Assembly (NCBI GenBank): GCA_046727175.1
Contig: JBKPCD010000287.1
Coordinates: 1 to 12,845 of the forward strand
DNA: 12,845 nucleotides
Direction: 5' to 3'
Origin: JBKPCD01 sp046727175
GTDB taxonomy: Bacteria; Acidobacteriota; Vicinamibacteria; Vicinamibacterales; 2-12-FULL-66-21
Shown: piece by piece, positions 6,405-12,813 of the stretch
Numbering within the stretch: position 1 is the first letter of the stretch
Layout: each line of letters begins with the position of its first letter
Made by a program: the position numbers and the translations under genes
Notes under the pieces: model-generated
What the model was told of the DNA's origin: nothing
The model's database searches: none
Seen by the model: only the letters and a program-made list of their open reading frames with translations

Positions 6405-7264
6405 GTCCGGTCCCGCAGTTCTTTGCGGAGTATCAGGCGCGCGTCGATGTGGAGCTCAGACGGCTGGTTCCCGCCGGGGACGGCCGCGTCGAGCAGTCGA
6501 TGGCGTACACCCTGCTCGCACCTTCGAAGCGCGTGCGCCCCGTACTCACACTGTTGTCGGCTCAGTTGTGCGGCGGGACGGTGTCTCGCGCGCTGCCTGC
6601 CGCGTGTGCGATGGAGATCGTGCACGCTTCGTCGCTGATCCTCGACGATCTTCCGAGCATGGACGATTCCCCGCTGCGGAGGGGGCGGCCGGCTAACCAT
6701 CGCGAGTTCGGTGAAGCGATTGCGATCCTCGCCGCATTCGGGCTGCTGAACCTCGCCTTCGGCGCGATCGCTCGCGAATACGAGCCGCCGCTCGCGGCGT
6801 CGCTCGCCGGACTGCTCTCGACCGCGATTGGTGTCGAGGGTCTCATCGGAGGGCAATCGGCGGATCTGCTGGCGACCGAACAGCAGATCACGTTCGAAAT
6901 GCTCGAGCGCATCCATCGCCGAAAGACCGGTGCACTCTTCAACGCATCGGCGACCGCTGGCGCGCGCACGGCCGGCGCATCGTCGTCGCAGCTTGCAGGG
7001 CTGTCCGCCTTCGCCAAGAATCTTGGCCTGGCGTTTCAGATCGTCGACGACCTCCTCGACGTCGAGGGAGATCCGGCCGAGACGGGCAAGGCGATTCGGG
7101 CCGACGCAAGAAAGACGACGTTCGTGTCGTTCAGCGGGGTCGCCGGGGCACGACAGCTCGCGATGGAGCTCTGTCAGACGGCAGACCGCGCGCTTGCGCC
7201 GTTTGGACGGCGCGCAGATCGGCTGCGGGCGCTTTCAGCATTCGTCGCGGGCAGAAGCCTCTGA
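6401..7264 (+). CDS. Isoprenyl diphosphate synthase, probably GGPP synthase (CrtE-like)
   Basis: A 287-residue trans-isoprenyl diphosphate synthase that condenses isopentenyl diphosphate with allylic diphosphates. It has the first aspartate-rich motif DDLPSMDD (82-89, DDxxxxD type) followed by RRGRP, GQSADLL (151-157), KTG (175-177) and the second motif DDLLD (216-220). The residue five before the first Asp is Ser (HASSLILDD), where short-chain farnesyl synthases usually have an aromatic residue; small residues there are typical of CrtE-type geranylgeranyl synthases. Hence the C20 product prediction, which is inference. Length fits the family (about 290-300). The start overlaps the preceding methyltransferase stop by four bases. 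No carotenoid, hopanoid or quinone genes are in view to reveal the end product. IspA (FPP synthase) is the alternative. Confidence 0.85.
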   Translation: MSPVPQFFAEYQARVDVELRRLVPAGDGRVEQSMAYTLLAPSKRVRPVLTLLSAQLCGGTVSRALPAACAMEIVHASSLILDDLPSMDDSPLRRGRPANHREFGEAIAILAAFGLLNLAFGAIAREYEPPLAASLAGLLSTAIGVEGLIGGQSADLLATEQQITFEMLERIHRRKTGALFNASATAGARTAGASSSQLAGLSAFAKNLGLAFQIVDDLLDVEGDPAETGKAIRADARKTTFVSFSGVAGARQLAMELCQTADRALAPFGRRADRLRALSAFVAGRSL

Positions 7265-7320
7265 GAGGCGCCATGCCCCAGTTCCCAATGCGGATGCGGC
7301 CTTCATCATCCGGCTAGCGC

Positions 7321-9258
7321 ATGGAGCCACGGCCTCCGCATCGTCACGTCGACGAGCTGCGACGGCAGCTCCGATCGCTCGGCTACCTCGACGCCGGCGT
7401 CGATCGATTCGTGCTCGCAGGTGCGACGGGCACGCGAAGACCGATCGCGATCGCGATTCGCGCGAGTCTGCGGACCGGGATCCTGGCAGGGGTCCTGCTC
7501 GGCCCCGCCTCCACCATCTGGCTTCACAGGCAGTTACCTGGCCTGATCACCGGGCCGCGCGACGCGCTCGTCCTTGCCATCTACCTCGCGATCTTGTTTG
7601 GAATCGGCGGCACCGTTGCGGCACTCATCGCAGGCGTTGGCGTGTCGCTGCTGGCAAGGCTGGCAGGCTCTGCGGTCGCACGACGCGGTCGCGTTTTGTC
7701 CGTTACCGCAGGCTCAATCGTCACGATTGCGTGCCTGGCGTACCTGACGCTCTGGTCGCGGCAGGCGCAGGGGATCGAGACCTCGCTGCCGACGACCATG
7801 GTGGTCGTCGCGCTCGCGTACTCGGTCATCGTCAGCTTGCTCCTCGGCCATGCCGTGACGGTGACGGCGCTCGCGATCGTCGTCGCGGGCACGGGGTCGG
7901 CACCTGATGCGCCGGGAGTACCCGGCGCCTCCTGGCGATTAGCGGTTGCGGCTGGGATTCTCGCCTTCTGCGGCGGGCTGCTGCTCTTCACGATCGTTGG
8001 CGCCACTCAGTCTTCCCGCGGAGCAGCAACACCGCTCACCGTCGTCTCCAGCGGATTGCGGATTCGGCTCTTCGCCATCGATGGTTTCGATCCGCATCTC
8101 TTCGAAACTTTGGCGGCGCAAGGACGATTCGACGCGTTGTCCGTATTCGCCGGCGCGCGCGCGACGCTCGACCTCGCTGACGTCCGTCAAGCCGAAGTCG
8201 TCGACCCGGCGCGGACGTGGACGACGATTGCGACAGGTCAGCCAGCGGACGTGCACGGTGTGCGCGGACTCGAAACGCGGGAAGTCGCCGGTGTTAGAGG
8301 GCGCCTGTCGATGGGTGGGCAATCACCAATGGGGCGCAATATTCGCGCCGCAACGGACCTCGTGCGCCTCACGCGACCGGCGATCACGAGCCGCGCCGAG
8401 CGACGTGTCAAGACCTTTTGGGAAGTCGCCGCGGACGCGGGCCTGCGGACCGCGATCGTCAACTGGTGGGCGACGTGGCCGGCGACGTCAGGGACCGGAA
8501 TCATTCTGAGCGATCGCGCGACGCTGCGGCTCGAGCGTGGCGGCGCGCTGGACGGCGAGATCACCCCTGCAGGCGTTTACGAGCGACTCCGGACGGCCTG
8601 GCCACAATTGCGCCAGCGCGCCGAGAGCCTCACCAACAGCGCGCTGAGGGATGCACACACCAAGGGAGATACCGCGGCGCTCCTCCGCCGCTCCGCGGAG
8701 CTCGATGCGCTGCAGCTCGTGCTCACGCAGGAAATCGCGACGGCCGAAATGGATCTCGTAGCCGTCTATCTTCCCGGGCTCGACATCGTCCAGCACGCGC
8801 TGCTGAACACGAGTAGTGGCACGAATCAGTCGGCGTCGGCCATTGCTTCAAGGCTTGCGGCGCTCGAGGAGTACTACGTCGCCCTCGATCGACTGCTCGC
8901 GCCCGTGGTACGCGCGAACAGTTCAGAGCTCGTCCTCGTCCTCACCGCGCCCGGGCGTGTAACGACCAGCGCGAGCGGCGGGCTGACGATTTCAGGGCCG
9001 AGCGTGCGACAAGCCATACTGACTGGCACCGCTCGCGACGTCGCGCCGACGGTTCTGTACGCCCTGGGCGTCCCGATCAGCCGCGAGCTGCCCGGAGCAC
9101 CGCTTCTCCGTCTGTTCAGCGAAGAATTCACGCGCCGATTTGCGGTGCGGTACGTCCCGGCGTACGGACGCCCATCAACACGACTGGCCGCGCGTCAGGG
9201 ACAGCCGCTCGATCAGGAAATGATCGATCGGTTGAGAAGTCTGGGATACGTGAGATAG
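7321..9258 (+). CDS. Membrane protein with a divergent alkaline-phosphatase-superfamily domain
   Basis: 645 residues. Following a short N-terminal stretch (LRRQLRSLGYLD, 13-24), about five hydrophobic segments are seen (about 43-66, 82-112, 126-146, 158-190, 205-227). Residues about 245-600 resemble type I phosphodiesterase/sulfatase-like proteins: IDGFDP (253-258, metal ligand D254), TWTTIATGQPADVHGV (299-314), a VAADAGLRTAIVNWW segment, GLDIVQH (487-492, ligands D488/H492), DVAPTVLYALGVP (573-585) and a C-terminal RLRSLGYV. Against the usual pattern the nucleophile Ser/Thr position appears to be Pro296, and the SDHG metal motif appears as TAPG (542-545), so hydrolysis may be lost. The substrate is unknown. 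The catalytic-domain side of the membrane was not determined. An in-frame TAG just before ATG 7321 fixes this as the first possible ATG; no Shine-Dalgarno is obvious. It follows the isoprenyl synthase by 56 bases and may be in its operon. Confidence 0.75.
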   Translation: MEPRPPHRHVDELRRQLRSLGYLDAGVDRFVLAGATGTRRPIAIAIRASLRTGILAGVLLGPASTIWLHRQLPGLITGPRDALVLAIYLAILFGIGGTVAALIAGVGVSLLARLAGSAVARRGRVLSVTAGSIVTIACLAYLTLWSRQAQGIETSLPTTMVVVALAYSVIVSLLLGHAVTVTALAIVVAGTGSAPDAPGVPGASWRLAVAAGILAFCGGLLLFTIVGATQSSRGAATPLTVVSSGLRIRLFAIDGFDPHLFETLAAQGRFDALSVFAGARATLDLADVRQAEVVDPARTWTTIATGQPADVHGVRGLETREVAGVRGRLSMGGQSPMGRNIRAATDLVRLTRPAITSRAERRVKTFWEVAADAGLRTAIVNWWATWPATSGTGIILSDRATLRLERGGALDGEITPAGVYERLRTAWPQLRQRAESLTNSALRDAHTKGDTAALLRRSAELDALQLVLTQEIATAEMDLVAVYLPGLDIVQHALLNTSSGTNQSASAIASRLAALEEYYVALDRLLAPVVRANSSELVLVLTAPGRVTTSASGGLTISGPSVRQAILTGTARDVAPTVLYALGVPISRELPGAPLLRLFSEEFTRRFAVRYVPAYGRPSTRLAARQGQPLDQEMIDRLRSLGYVR

Positions 9259-9294
9259 AGCTGGGGTTCGCGGTTCGGGGTTCGACACCCTGAG

Positions 9295-9360
9295 CGCGGA
9301 GCGCCAGCTCCGCGTCAGAGCGATCCGGAGCGACCCGCGACGCGCGGCTAAAGCCGCGCG
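9295..9360. repeat. Two strong hairpins between convergent genes
   Basis: Between the phosphatase-like gene and bioY lie two perfect stems: 8-bp arms CGCGGAGC/GCTCCGCG (9295-9302, 9307-9314; loop GCCA) and CGCGCGGC/GCCGCGCG (9341-9348, 9353-9360; loop TAAA). Because of symmetry they fold on either strand and could stop or insulate convergent transcription, although neither has a T-run. The second one overlaps the end of bioY. GGGGTTCG-type words fill 9264-9284. They look like extragenic palindromic elements. Confidence 0.65.
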
Positions 9361-9974
9361 CTCCAGGCGCCCGTGACTCGCCAAACCGCGGGCATCACGG
9401 CGGCCGCGATTAGGATTTTGAGAACGTCAGCGGCGATGAATGGATACAGGCCGAGCCGGAGCGCGGTGGCAAGTCCCACGGGGGGATGCGCCAACCACGC
9501 CCACCACGACACACCAATAGCGAAGATGACGGCGAGGCCGCCACACATCGCAATCAACGATGTTGCGTATCGCCGATCGAACTGGCGCTCGCCAAGCCAG
9601 CCTGTCAGCCATGCCGCAGCGGGATAACTCAACAGATACCCGCCGGTCGGGCCGAGAAGACGAGCGACGGCCTGAGGCAGAATCGGAGACGCCGCAAAGA
9701 CAGGAAGGCCGGCGATCCCCGCGAGCAGATACAGAATCTGGCTGGCCATGCCGAGCCGCGAGCCCAACGCCGCACCGCCAACCAGGACAACGAGCGGTTG
9801 GAGCGTGAATGGCACGGGCGTGAACCACAATGGGAGGCTGACCTGTGCGGCGGCGGCCGTTGCCACGGCCACGGACACGACGGCAGCGACACGGATCGTG
9901 ACCGCCGCCTCGCGGCGAGAAGCAATCGTTCCGACGAGCGTGCTGCCGTTCAGGTGATCCACACGAACAGTCAT
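9348..9974 (-). CDS. bioY: Biotin transporter BioY (ECF S-component)
   Basis: A 208-residue integral membrane protein of the BioY family, the biotin-binding S-component of energy-coupling-factor transporters. Recognisable blocks are VPFTLQPLVVLVGGAALGSRLG (split here as VPFTLQPLVV and GGAALGSRLG, about 54-75), YLLAGIAGLPVFA (82-94), RLLGPTGGYLLSYPAAAWLTGWLGE (GPTGGY about 107-112) and a C-terminal DVLK (about 184-187). About six hydrophobic helices are visible. No EcfA/EcfT genes adjoin, so it may use a shared energising module or work alone, as reported for some BioY proteins. The N-terminal 25 residues are hydrophilic and longer than usual, so a later start is possible, for example GTG at residue 5. 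The last codons and TAG stop fall inside a hairpin repeat. Its start is 19 bases from the thiD start on the opposite strand. No BirA-type operator was recognised. Confidence 0.92.
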   Translation of the reverse strand: MTVRVDHLNGSTLVGTIASRREAAVTIRVAAVVSVAVATAAAAQVSLPLWFTPVPFTLQPLVVLVGGAALGSRLGMASQILYLLAGIAGLPVFAASPILPQAVARLLGPTGGYLLSYPAAAWLTGWLGERQFDRRYATSLIAMCGGLAVIFAIGVSWWAWLAHPPVGLATALRLGLYPFIAADVLKILIAAAVMPAVWRVTGAWSARL

Positions 9975-9993
9975 GGCGCTCGGATCTTATTGT

Positions 9994-10776
9994 ATGCACA
10001 CAGCACTGACAATTGCAGGGAGCGACTCGGGCGCCGGCGCGGGGATTCAGGCCGACCTCAAAACGTTCGCGGCGCACGGCGTGTTTGCGTCCACCGCGAT
10101 CACCGCGGTAACGGCGCAGAACACGCTCGGCGTGACGACGTGGGAGGCGTTGCCAGCGGACCTCGTGACCGCGCAGATCGAAGCCGTCGCATCGGACATC
10201 GGCGCAGAAGCAGTCAAGGTGGGGATGCTCGCAAACGCGGCAATCGTCGAAGCCGTCAACGCCGCGATCGCCGATCTCGATCTCCCCCACGTCGTTCTCG
10301 ATCCGGTGATGATTGCAAAGAGTGGAGACCGTCTGCTCGAGGAGGACGCGATCGAGGCGATGCGGGCCGAACTGCTGCGCAGGGTCCATGTCGTAACGCC
10401 GAACATCGCGGAGGCGGAGGTGCTTTCGGGGACGAGGATCCGAACGGTCGATGACATGACTCGGGCAGCGCGGCGGATCCTCGAGCTCGGCCCCCGCGTC
10501 GTACTCGTCAAAGGCGGTCATCTGGATGGTCCCGAGTCTATTGACGTTGCCTGCACGCGGCAGGAGCGGTTCGAGATTCGGCGGCCGCGTATCGTCACGA
10601 CCAGCACGCACGGCACTGGCTGCACGTTGTCGTCGGCTATTGCCGCCAATCTCGCGCTCGGTCTGGGCGAGCGCGAGGCGCTCGAGCGCGCGCGGGATTA
10701 TCTCGACGGTGCCATCCGGAACGCGCCTGGCCTGGGCCGCGGACACGGCCCGCTGAACCACTTCTGGCGGGTATAA
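9994..10776 (+). CDS. thiD: Hydroxymethylpyrimidine (phosphate) kinase ThiD
   Basis: A 260-residue ribokinase-fold kinase that phosphorylates HMP and HMP-P to HMP-PP for thiamine synthesis. Seen are ALTIAGSDSGAGAGIQADLK (4-23), VTAQNT (39-44), KVGMLA (75-80), VLDPVM (101-106), VTPNIAEAEVL (134-144), LVKGGH (171-176) and the anion-hole HGTGCT (206-211) with C210. The ATG at 9994 gives an N-terminus (MHTALTIAG) closest to the family. An in-frame ATG at 9973 adds seven residues (267 in all) and would overlap the bioY start codon, so it is less likely. Neither start has a clear Shine-Dalgarno. I saw no TPP riboswitch and no thiE or thiM neighbour. The TAA stop is embedded in a TATAAT box that may serve moaE. 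Confidence 0.92.
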   Translation: MHTALTIAGSDSGAGAGIQADLKTFAAHGVFASTAITAVTAQNTLGVTTWEALPADLVTAQIEAVASDIGAEAVKVGMLANAAIVEAVNAAIADLDLPHVVLDPVMIAKSGDRLLEEDAIEAMRAELLRRVHVVTPNIAEAEVLSGTRIRTVDDMTRAARRILELGPRVVLVKGGHLDGPESIDVACTRQERFEIRRPRIVTTSTHGTGCTLSSAIAANLALGLGEREALERARDYLDGAIRNAPGLGRGHGPLNHFWRV

Positions 10777-10777
10777 T
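10772..10777 (+). promoter_or_regulatory. Candidate -10 element upstream of moaE
   Basis: TATAAT overlaps the thiD stop codon and lies 60 bases before the moaE ATG, giving a predicted leader of about 50 bases. The context GGGTATAATTTC resembles the GTATAAT boxes at 2391-2397 (minus strand) and 4073-4079. No good -35 hexamer is present at 16-18 bases. Confidence 0.35.
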
Positions 10778-10792
10778 TTCAGTCGAGGTTCA

Positions 10793-10819
10793 AGCGCCTG
10801 CGGCCGCGGCGAGCGAGCG
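10793..10819 (+). repeat. 27-bp direct repeat, copy 1 (before moaE)
   Basis: A perfect 27-base match to 11568-11594. It begins AGCGCCTGCGG, contains GCGGCCGC (a NotI palindrome) and ends GGCGAGCGAGCG. CGCC and GGCG flank the NotI core, so a near-palindromic stem is possible with one bulged T. It lies in the short gap between thiD and moaE. Confidence 0.85.
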
Positions 10820-10836
10820 GCCGGGATCATAAGCGC

Positions 10837-11307
10837 ATGCAGTTGTTCGAGGTCACGACAGATCCGCTCGACGTAACCCGGACCGCCGCCGTGGTTTCGC
10901 ACTCCGGCGATGGGGCGGTTGCCACCTTCGTGGGCCTCGTCCGGGATCACAATGCCGAGCGGCGCGTCCTATGGATCGACTACGAGGCGTACGTGCCGCT
11001 CGCGCGGAAGGCGTTCGAGCGCATCGGTGCCGAGACGGCCGAACGCTGGCCCGCGGCTCGACTTGCGATTCACCACCGGACGGGTCGGATCGAGATCGGC
11101 GAAGCCAGCGTCGTCATCGCTGCGGCCTCCGCACATCGGAGCGACGCGTTTGCCGCATGCCGATACGCAATCGAGCGCGTGAAGCAGATCGCGCCTGTCT
11201 GGAAGCACGAGCACTTCGAGGGAGGCGAGACGTGGATCGAGGGAGCCACGGCTGACGCCGATGACGAGGCGGCTCGGCAGCTGGCGTTCGAACGGGCATG
11301 TTCGTAA
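10837..11307 (+). CDS. moaE: Molybdopterin synthase catalytic (large) subunit MoaE
   Basis: A 156-residue MoaE. With thiocarboxylated MoaD it forms the heterotetramer that inserts the dithiolene sulfurs into cyclic pyranopterin monophosphate to give molybdopterin. Diagnostic blocks are GAVATFVGLVRDHN (26-39), LWIDYEAYVPLA (45-56), AIHHRTGRIEIGEASVVIA (77-95), HRSDAFAACRYAIERVK (100-116) and PVWKHEHFEGGETWIE (120-135). K116 and K123 correspond to the active-site lysines K119/K126 of E. coli MoaE. The last residues beyond about 137 are a non-conserved acidic/alanine tail. The Shine-Dalgarno is weak. It overlaps moaD by 10 bases, so translation is probably coupled. The order moaE-moaD is the reverse of E. 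coli. Other moa genes are not in view. Confidence 0.93.
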   Translation: MQLFEVTTDPLDVTRTAAVVSHSGDGAVATFVGLVRDHNAERRVLWIDYEAYVPLARKAFERIGAETAERWPAARLAIHHRTGRIEIGEASVVIAAASAHRSDAFAACRYAIERVKQIAPVWKHEHFEGGETWIEGATADADDEAARQLAFERACS

Positions 11308-11558
11308 CGATTCGCCTGTTCGCGCGCTTGCGTGAAATCGCTGGCGCCGCCGACCTGCGCCGTGAGCTCCCCGCCGGCGCCACGGCGCACACAGCGTGGG
11401 AATCGCTCGCGCGTGAGTTCCCGGCGCTGACCGCGCACGAGCGTTCCGTCTCGTGCGCGGTCAACGAGGATTACGCACGGTTCTCGACGCCGCTTCATGA
11501 CGGCGACGAGATCGCGTTTTTGCCCCCGGTATCTGGGGGCGGCTTCGCTTGCCGGTAG
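11298..11558 (+). CDS. moaD: Molybdopterin synthase sulfur carrier (small) subunit MoaD, with C-terminal extension
   Basis: An 86-residue ubiquitin-fold sulfur carrier: FVTIRLFARLREIAG (2-16) at the start and DGDEIAFLPPVSGG (68-81) at the end are typical. MoaD normally stops exactly after Gly-Gly, because the terminal Gly is adenylated by MoeB and thiocarboxylated to deliver sulfur to MoaE. Here GG (80-81) is followed by GFACR before the TAG stop. Unless something trims the last five residues, this protein could not be activated in the usual way. The ATG at 11298 lies inside moaE (10-base overlap). The extra codons lie at the edge of an intergenic repeat zone. Identity is secure from the sequence and the moaE neighbour; the functional state is uncertain. 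Confidence 0.88.
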   Translation: MFVTIRLFARLREIAGAADLRRELPAGATAHTAWESLAREFPALTAHERSVSCAVNEDYARFSTPLHDGDEIAFLPPVSGGGFACR

Positions 11559-11567
11559 CTCGGTAGT

Positions 11568-11594
11568 AGCGCCTGCGGCCGCGGCGAGCGAGCG
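11568..11594 (+). repeat. 27-bp direct repeat, copy 2 (after moaD)
   Basis: Identical to 10793-10819 over 27 bases, in the same orientation, 775 bases further on and nine bases after the moaD stop. The two copies bracket moaE-moaD exactly. Confidence 0.85.
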
Positions 11595-11742
11595 TGAGCG
11601 TCGAGCCGCAGCGCTTGGGGGTGGGCCCCCAAGCCCATTGAAAAAAGATGCTCGGTAGCTCGGTCGTTCGGGGTTCGGGATTACGGGATCCGAGGATTCT
11701 GATTCAAGGATCCAAGGATTAGGGACTAGTGATTGAGCTTTT
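11595..11742. other. Repeat-rich non-coding gap with a perfect hairpin before prfA
   Basis: No credible gene is seen here. A perfect 9-bp stem, GCTTGGGGG (11613-11621) and CCCCCAAGC (11626-11634) with loop TGGG, is followed by an A-run (11641-11646), not a T-run. The rest (11650-11740) is low-complexity: GCTCGGTAGCTCGGT, GGGGTTCGGGATTACGGGAT and GGATCCAAGGATT words. I did not find a convincing promoter or strong ribosome site for prfA; GATTGAG shortly before the ATG is the best candidate. Confidence 0.5.
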
Positions 11743-12813
11743 ATGTTCGATAAATTAGTTGCCGTCGAAGCGAGATACGAGCAGCTGATGGCCGAAATGG
11801 CCGATCCGGCGGTGCAGGGAGACGTCGCGAAGTTTCGCAGTCACTCCAAGGCCGTCGCCGAGATGCAGCCGCTCGTCGAGCAGTTTCGGCGCTACAAAGA
11901 CGTCGTCACACAGATCGAGGCTACGAACGAGCTGCTGAAGGATCCGGACATGCGGGAGCTCGCGCAGGAAGAGCTGCGCTCGCTCGAGGCGGAACGGGAC
12001 TCGCTGCTCGCCGAGATCAAGGTCCTGCTGATCCCGAAAGATCCGAACGATGCGAAGAACGTCGTGCTCGAGATCAGGGCGGGGACCGGCGGCGACGAAG
12101 CCGCGCTCTTTGCAGCTGACCTCTTTCGCATGTATTCGCGGTACGCCGAGCGCCAGAGCTGGCGATTGGAAGTCCTCAGCATGAACGACAGCACCGGCGG
12201 CGGCATCAAGGAAGTCATCGCGGGAATCGAAGGACGCAACGTTTACAGCCGCCTGAAATACGAAAGCGGCGTTCACAGAGTGCAGCGCGTACCGGCAACC
12301 GAGGCGAGCGGCCGCATTCATACGTCGACGGCGACGGTGGCAGTCCTCCCGGAGGCCGAGGAAGTGGACATCCAAGTCGACCCGAAGGATCTCCGGATCG
12401 ACACGTTCTGCTCCAGCGGCCCCGGGGGCCAGAGCGTGAACACGACGTACTCCGCCGTCCGCATCACTCACATACCGACGGGGATCGTCGTCTCGCAACA
12501 GGACGAAAAATCGCAGATCAAGAACCGCGCGAAGGCGATGAAGGTGCTGCGGTCGCGCCTTTACGAGATGGAGATGCGGAAGCAGCAGGAAGCCATCGCA
12601 AAGGACCGGCGCACGCAGGTCGGCACCGGTGAACGATCGGAGAAGATCCGCACCTACAACTTCCGCGAGAACCGCATCACGGACCATCGCATCGGCTACA
12701 CGATGCACCAGCTCACGAGCGCGCTCGACGGCGAGATTGGTGAGCTGATCGATCAGGCGGTGACCTACTTCAACTCCGAGAGGCTGAAGGAATCAACCGC
12801 GCAACCCCACTGA
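11743..12813 (+). CDS. prfA: Peptide chain release factor 1
   Basis: A 356-residue class I release factor, normal length. It ends translation at UAA and UAG. The stop-codon recognition motif PAT (184-186, in RVPATEASGRIHTS) marks it as RF1 rather than RF2, which has SPF. The catalytic GGQ (228-230, in SSGPGGQSVNTT) triggers peptidyl-tRNA hydrolysis; Q230 is the residue normally methylated by PrmC. The N-terminal coiled-coil domain (about 1-100) precedes the RAGTGGDEAALFA block (112-124), and the C-terminal part has TGERSEKIRTYNF and NRITDHRIGYT. The ATG at 11743 gives the expected MFDKL start. A 184-base repeat-rich gap separates it from moaD, so it is probably a separate transcription unit. 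The window ends 32 bases after its stop, and nothing can be said of the next gene. Confidence 0.97.
   Translation: MFDKLVAVEARYEQLMAEMADPAVQGDVAKFRSHSKAVAEMQPLVEQFRRYKDVVTQIEATNELLKDPDMRELAQEELRSLEAERDSLLAEIKVLLIPKDPNDAKNVVLEIRAGTGGDEAALFAADLFRMYSRYAERQSWRLEVLSMNDSTGGGIKEVIAGIEGRNVYSRLKYESGVHRVQRVPATEASGRIHTSTATVAVLPEAEEVDIQVDPKDLRIDTFCSSGPGGQSVNTTYSAVRITHIPTGIVVSQQDEKSQIKNRAKAMKVLRSRLYEMEMRKQQEAIAKDRRTQVGTGERSEKIRTYNFRENRITDHRIGYTMHQLTSALDGEIGELIDQAVTYFNSERLKESTAQPH

Noticed and set aside
6828..7907. 359-codon plus-strand frame across the isoprenyl synthase and the membrane protein
   Set aside because: Its product is Arg/Ser-rich without motifs and overlaps two genes with conserved motifs in other frames.
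9259..9347. Small gene between the membrane protein and bioY
   Set aside because: The stretch consists of repeat words and hairpins, with no start, ribosome site or coding pattern.
9427..10950. 507-codon minus-strand frame across bioY, thiD and moaE
   Set aside because: Arg/His/Cys-rich composition and overlap with three clearly recognised genes show that it is a shadow frame.
11613..11646. Intrinsic terminator for moaE-moaD
   Set aside because: The stem is strong but is followed by an A-run, not a T-run, on the plus strand.
11755..12708. 317-codon minus-strand frame opposite prfA
   Set aside because: It is antisense to an unmistakable RF1 and has no family features.
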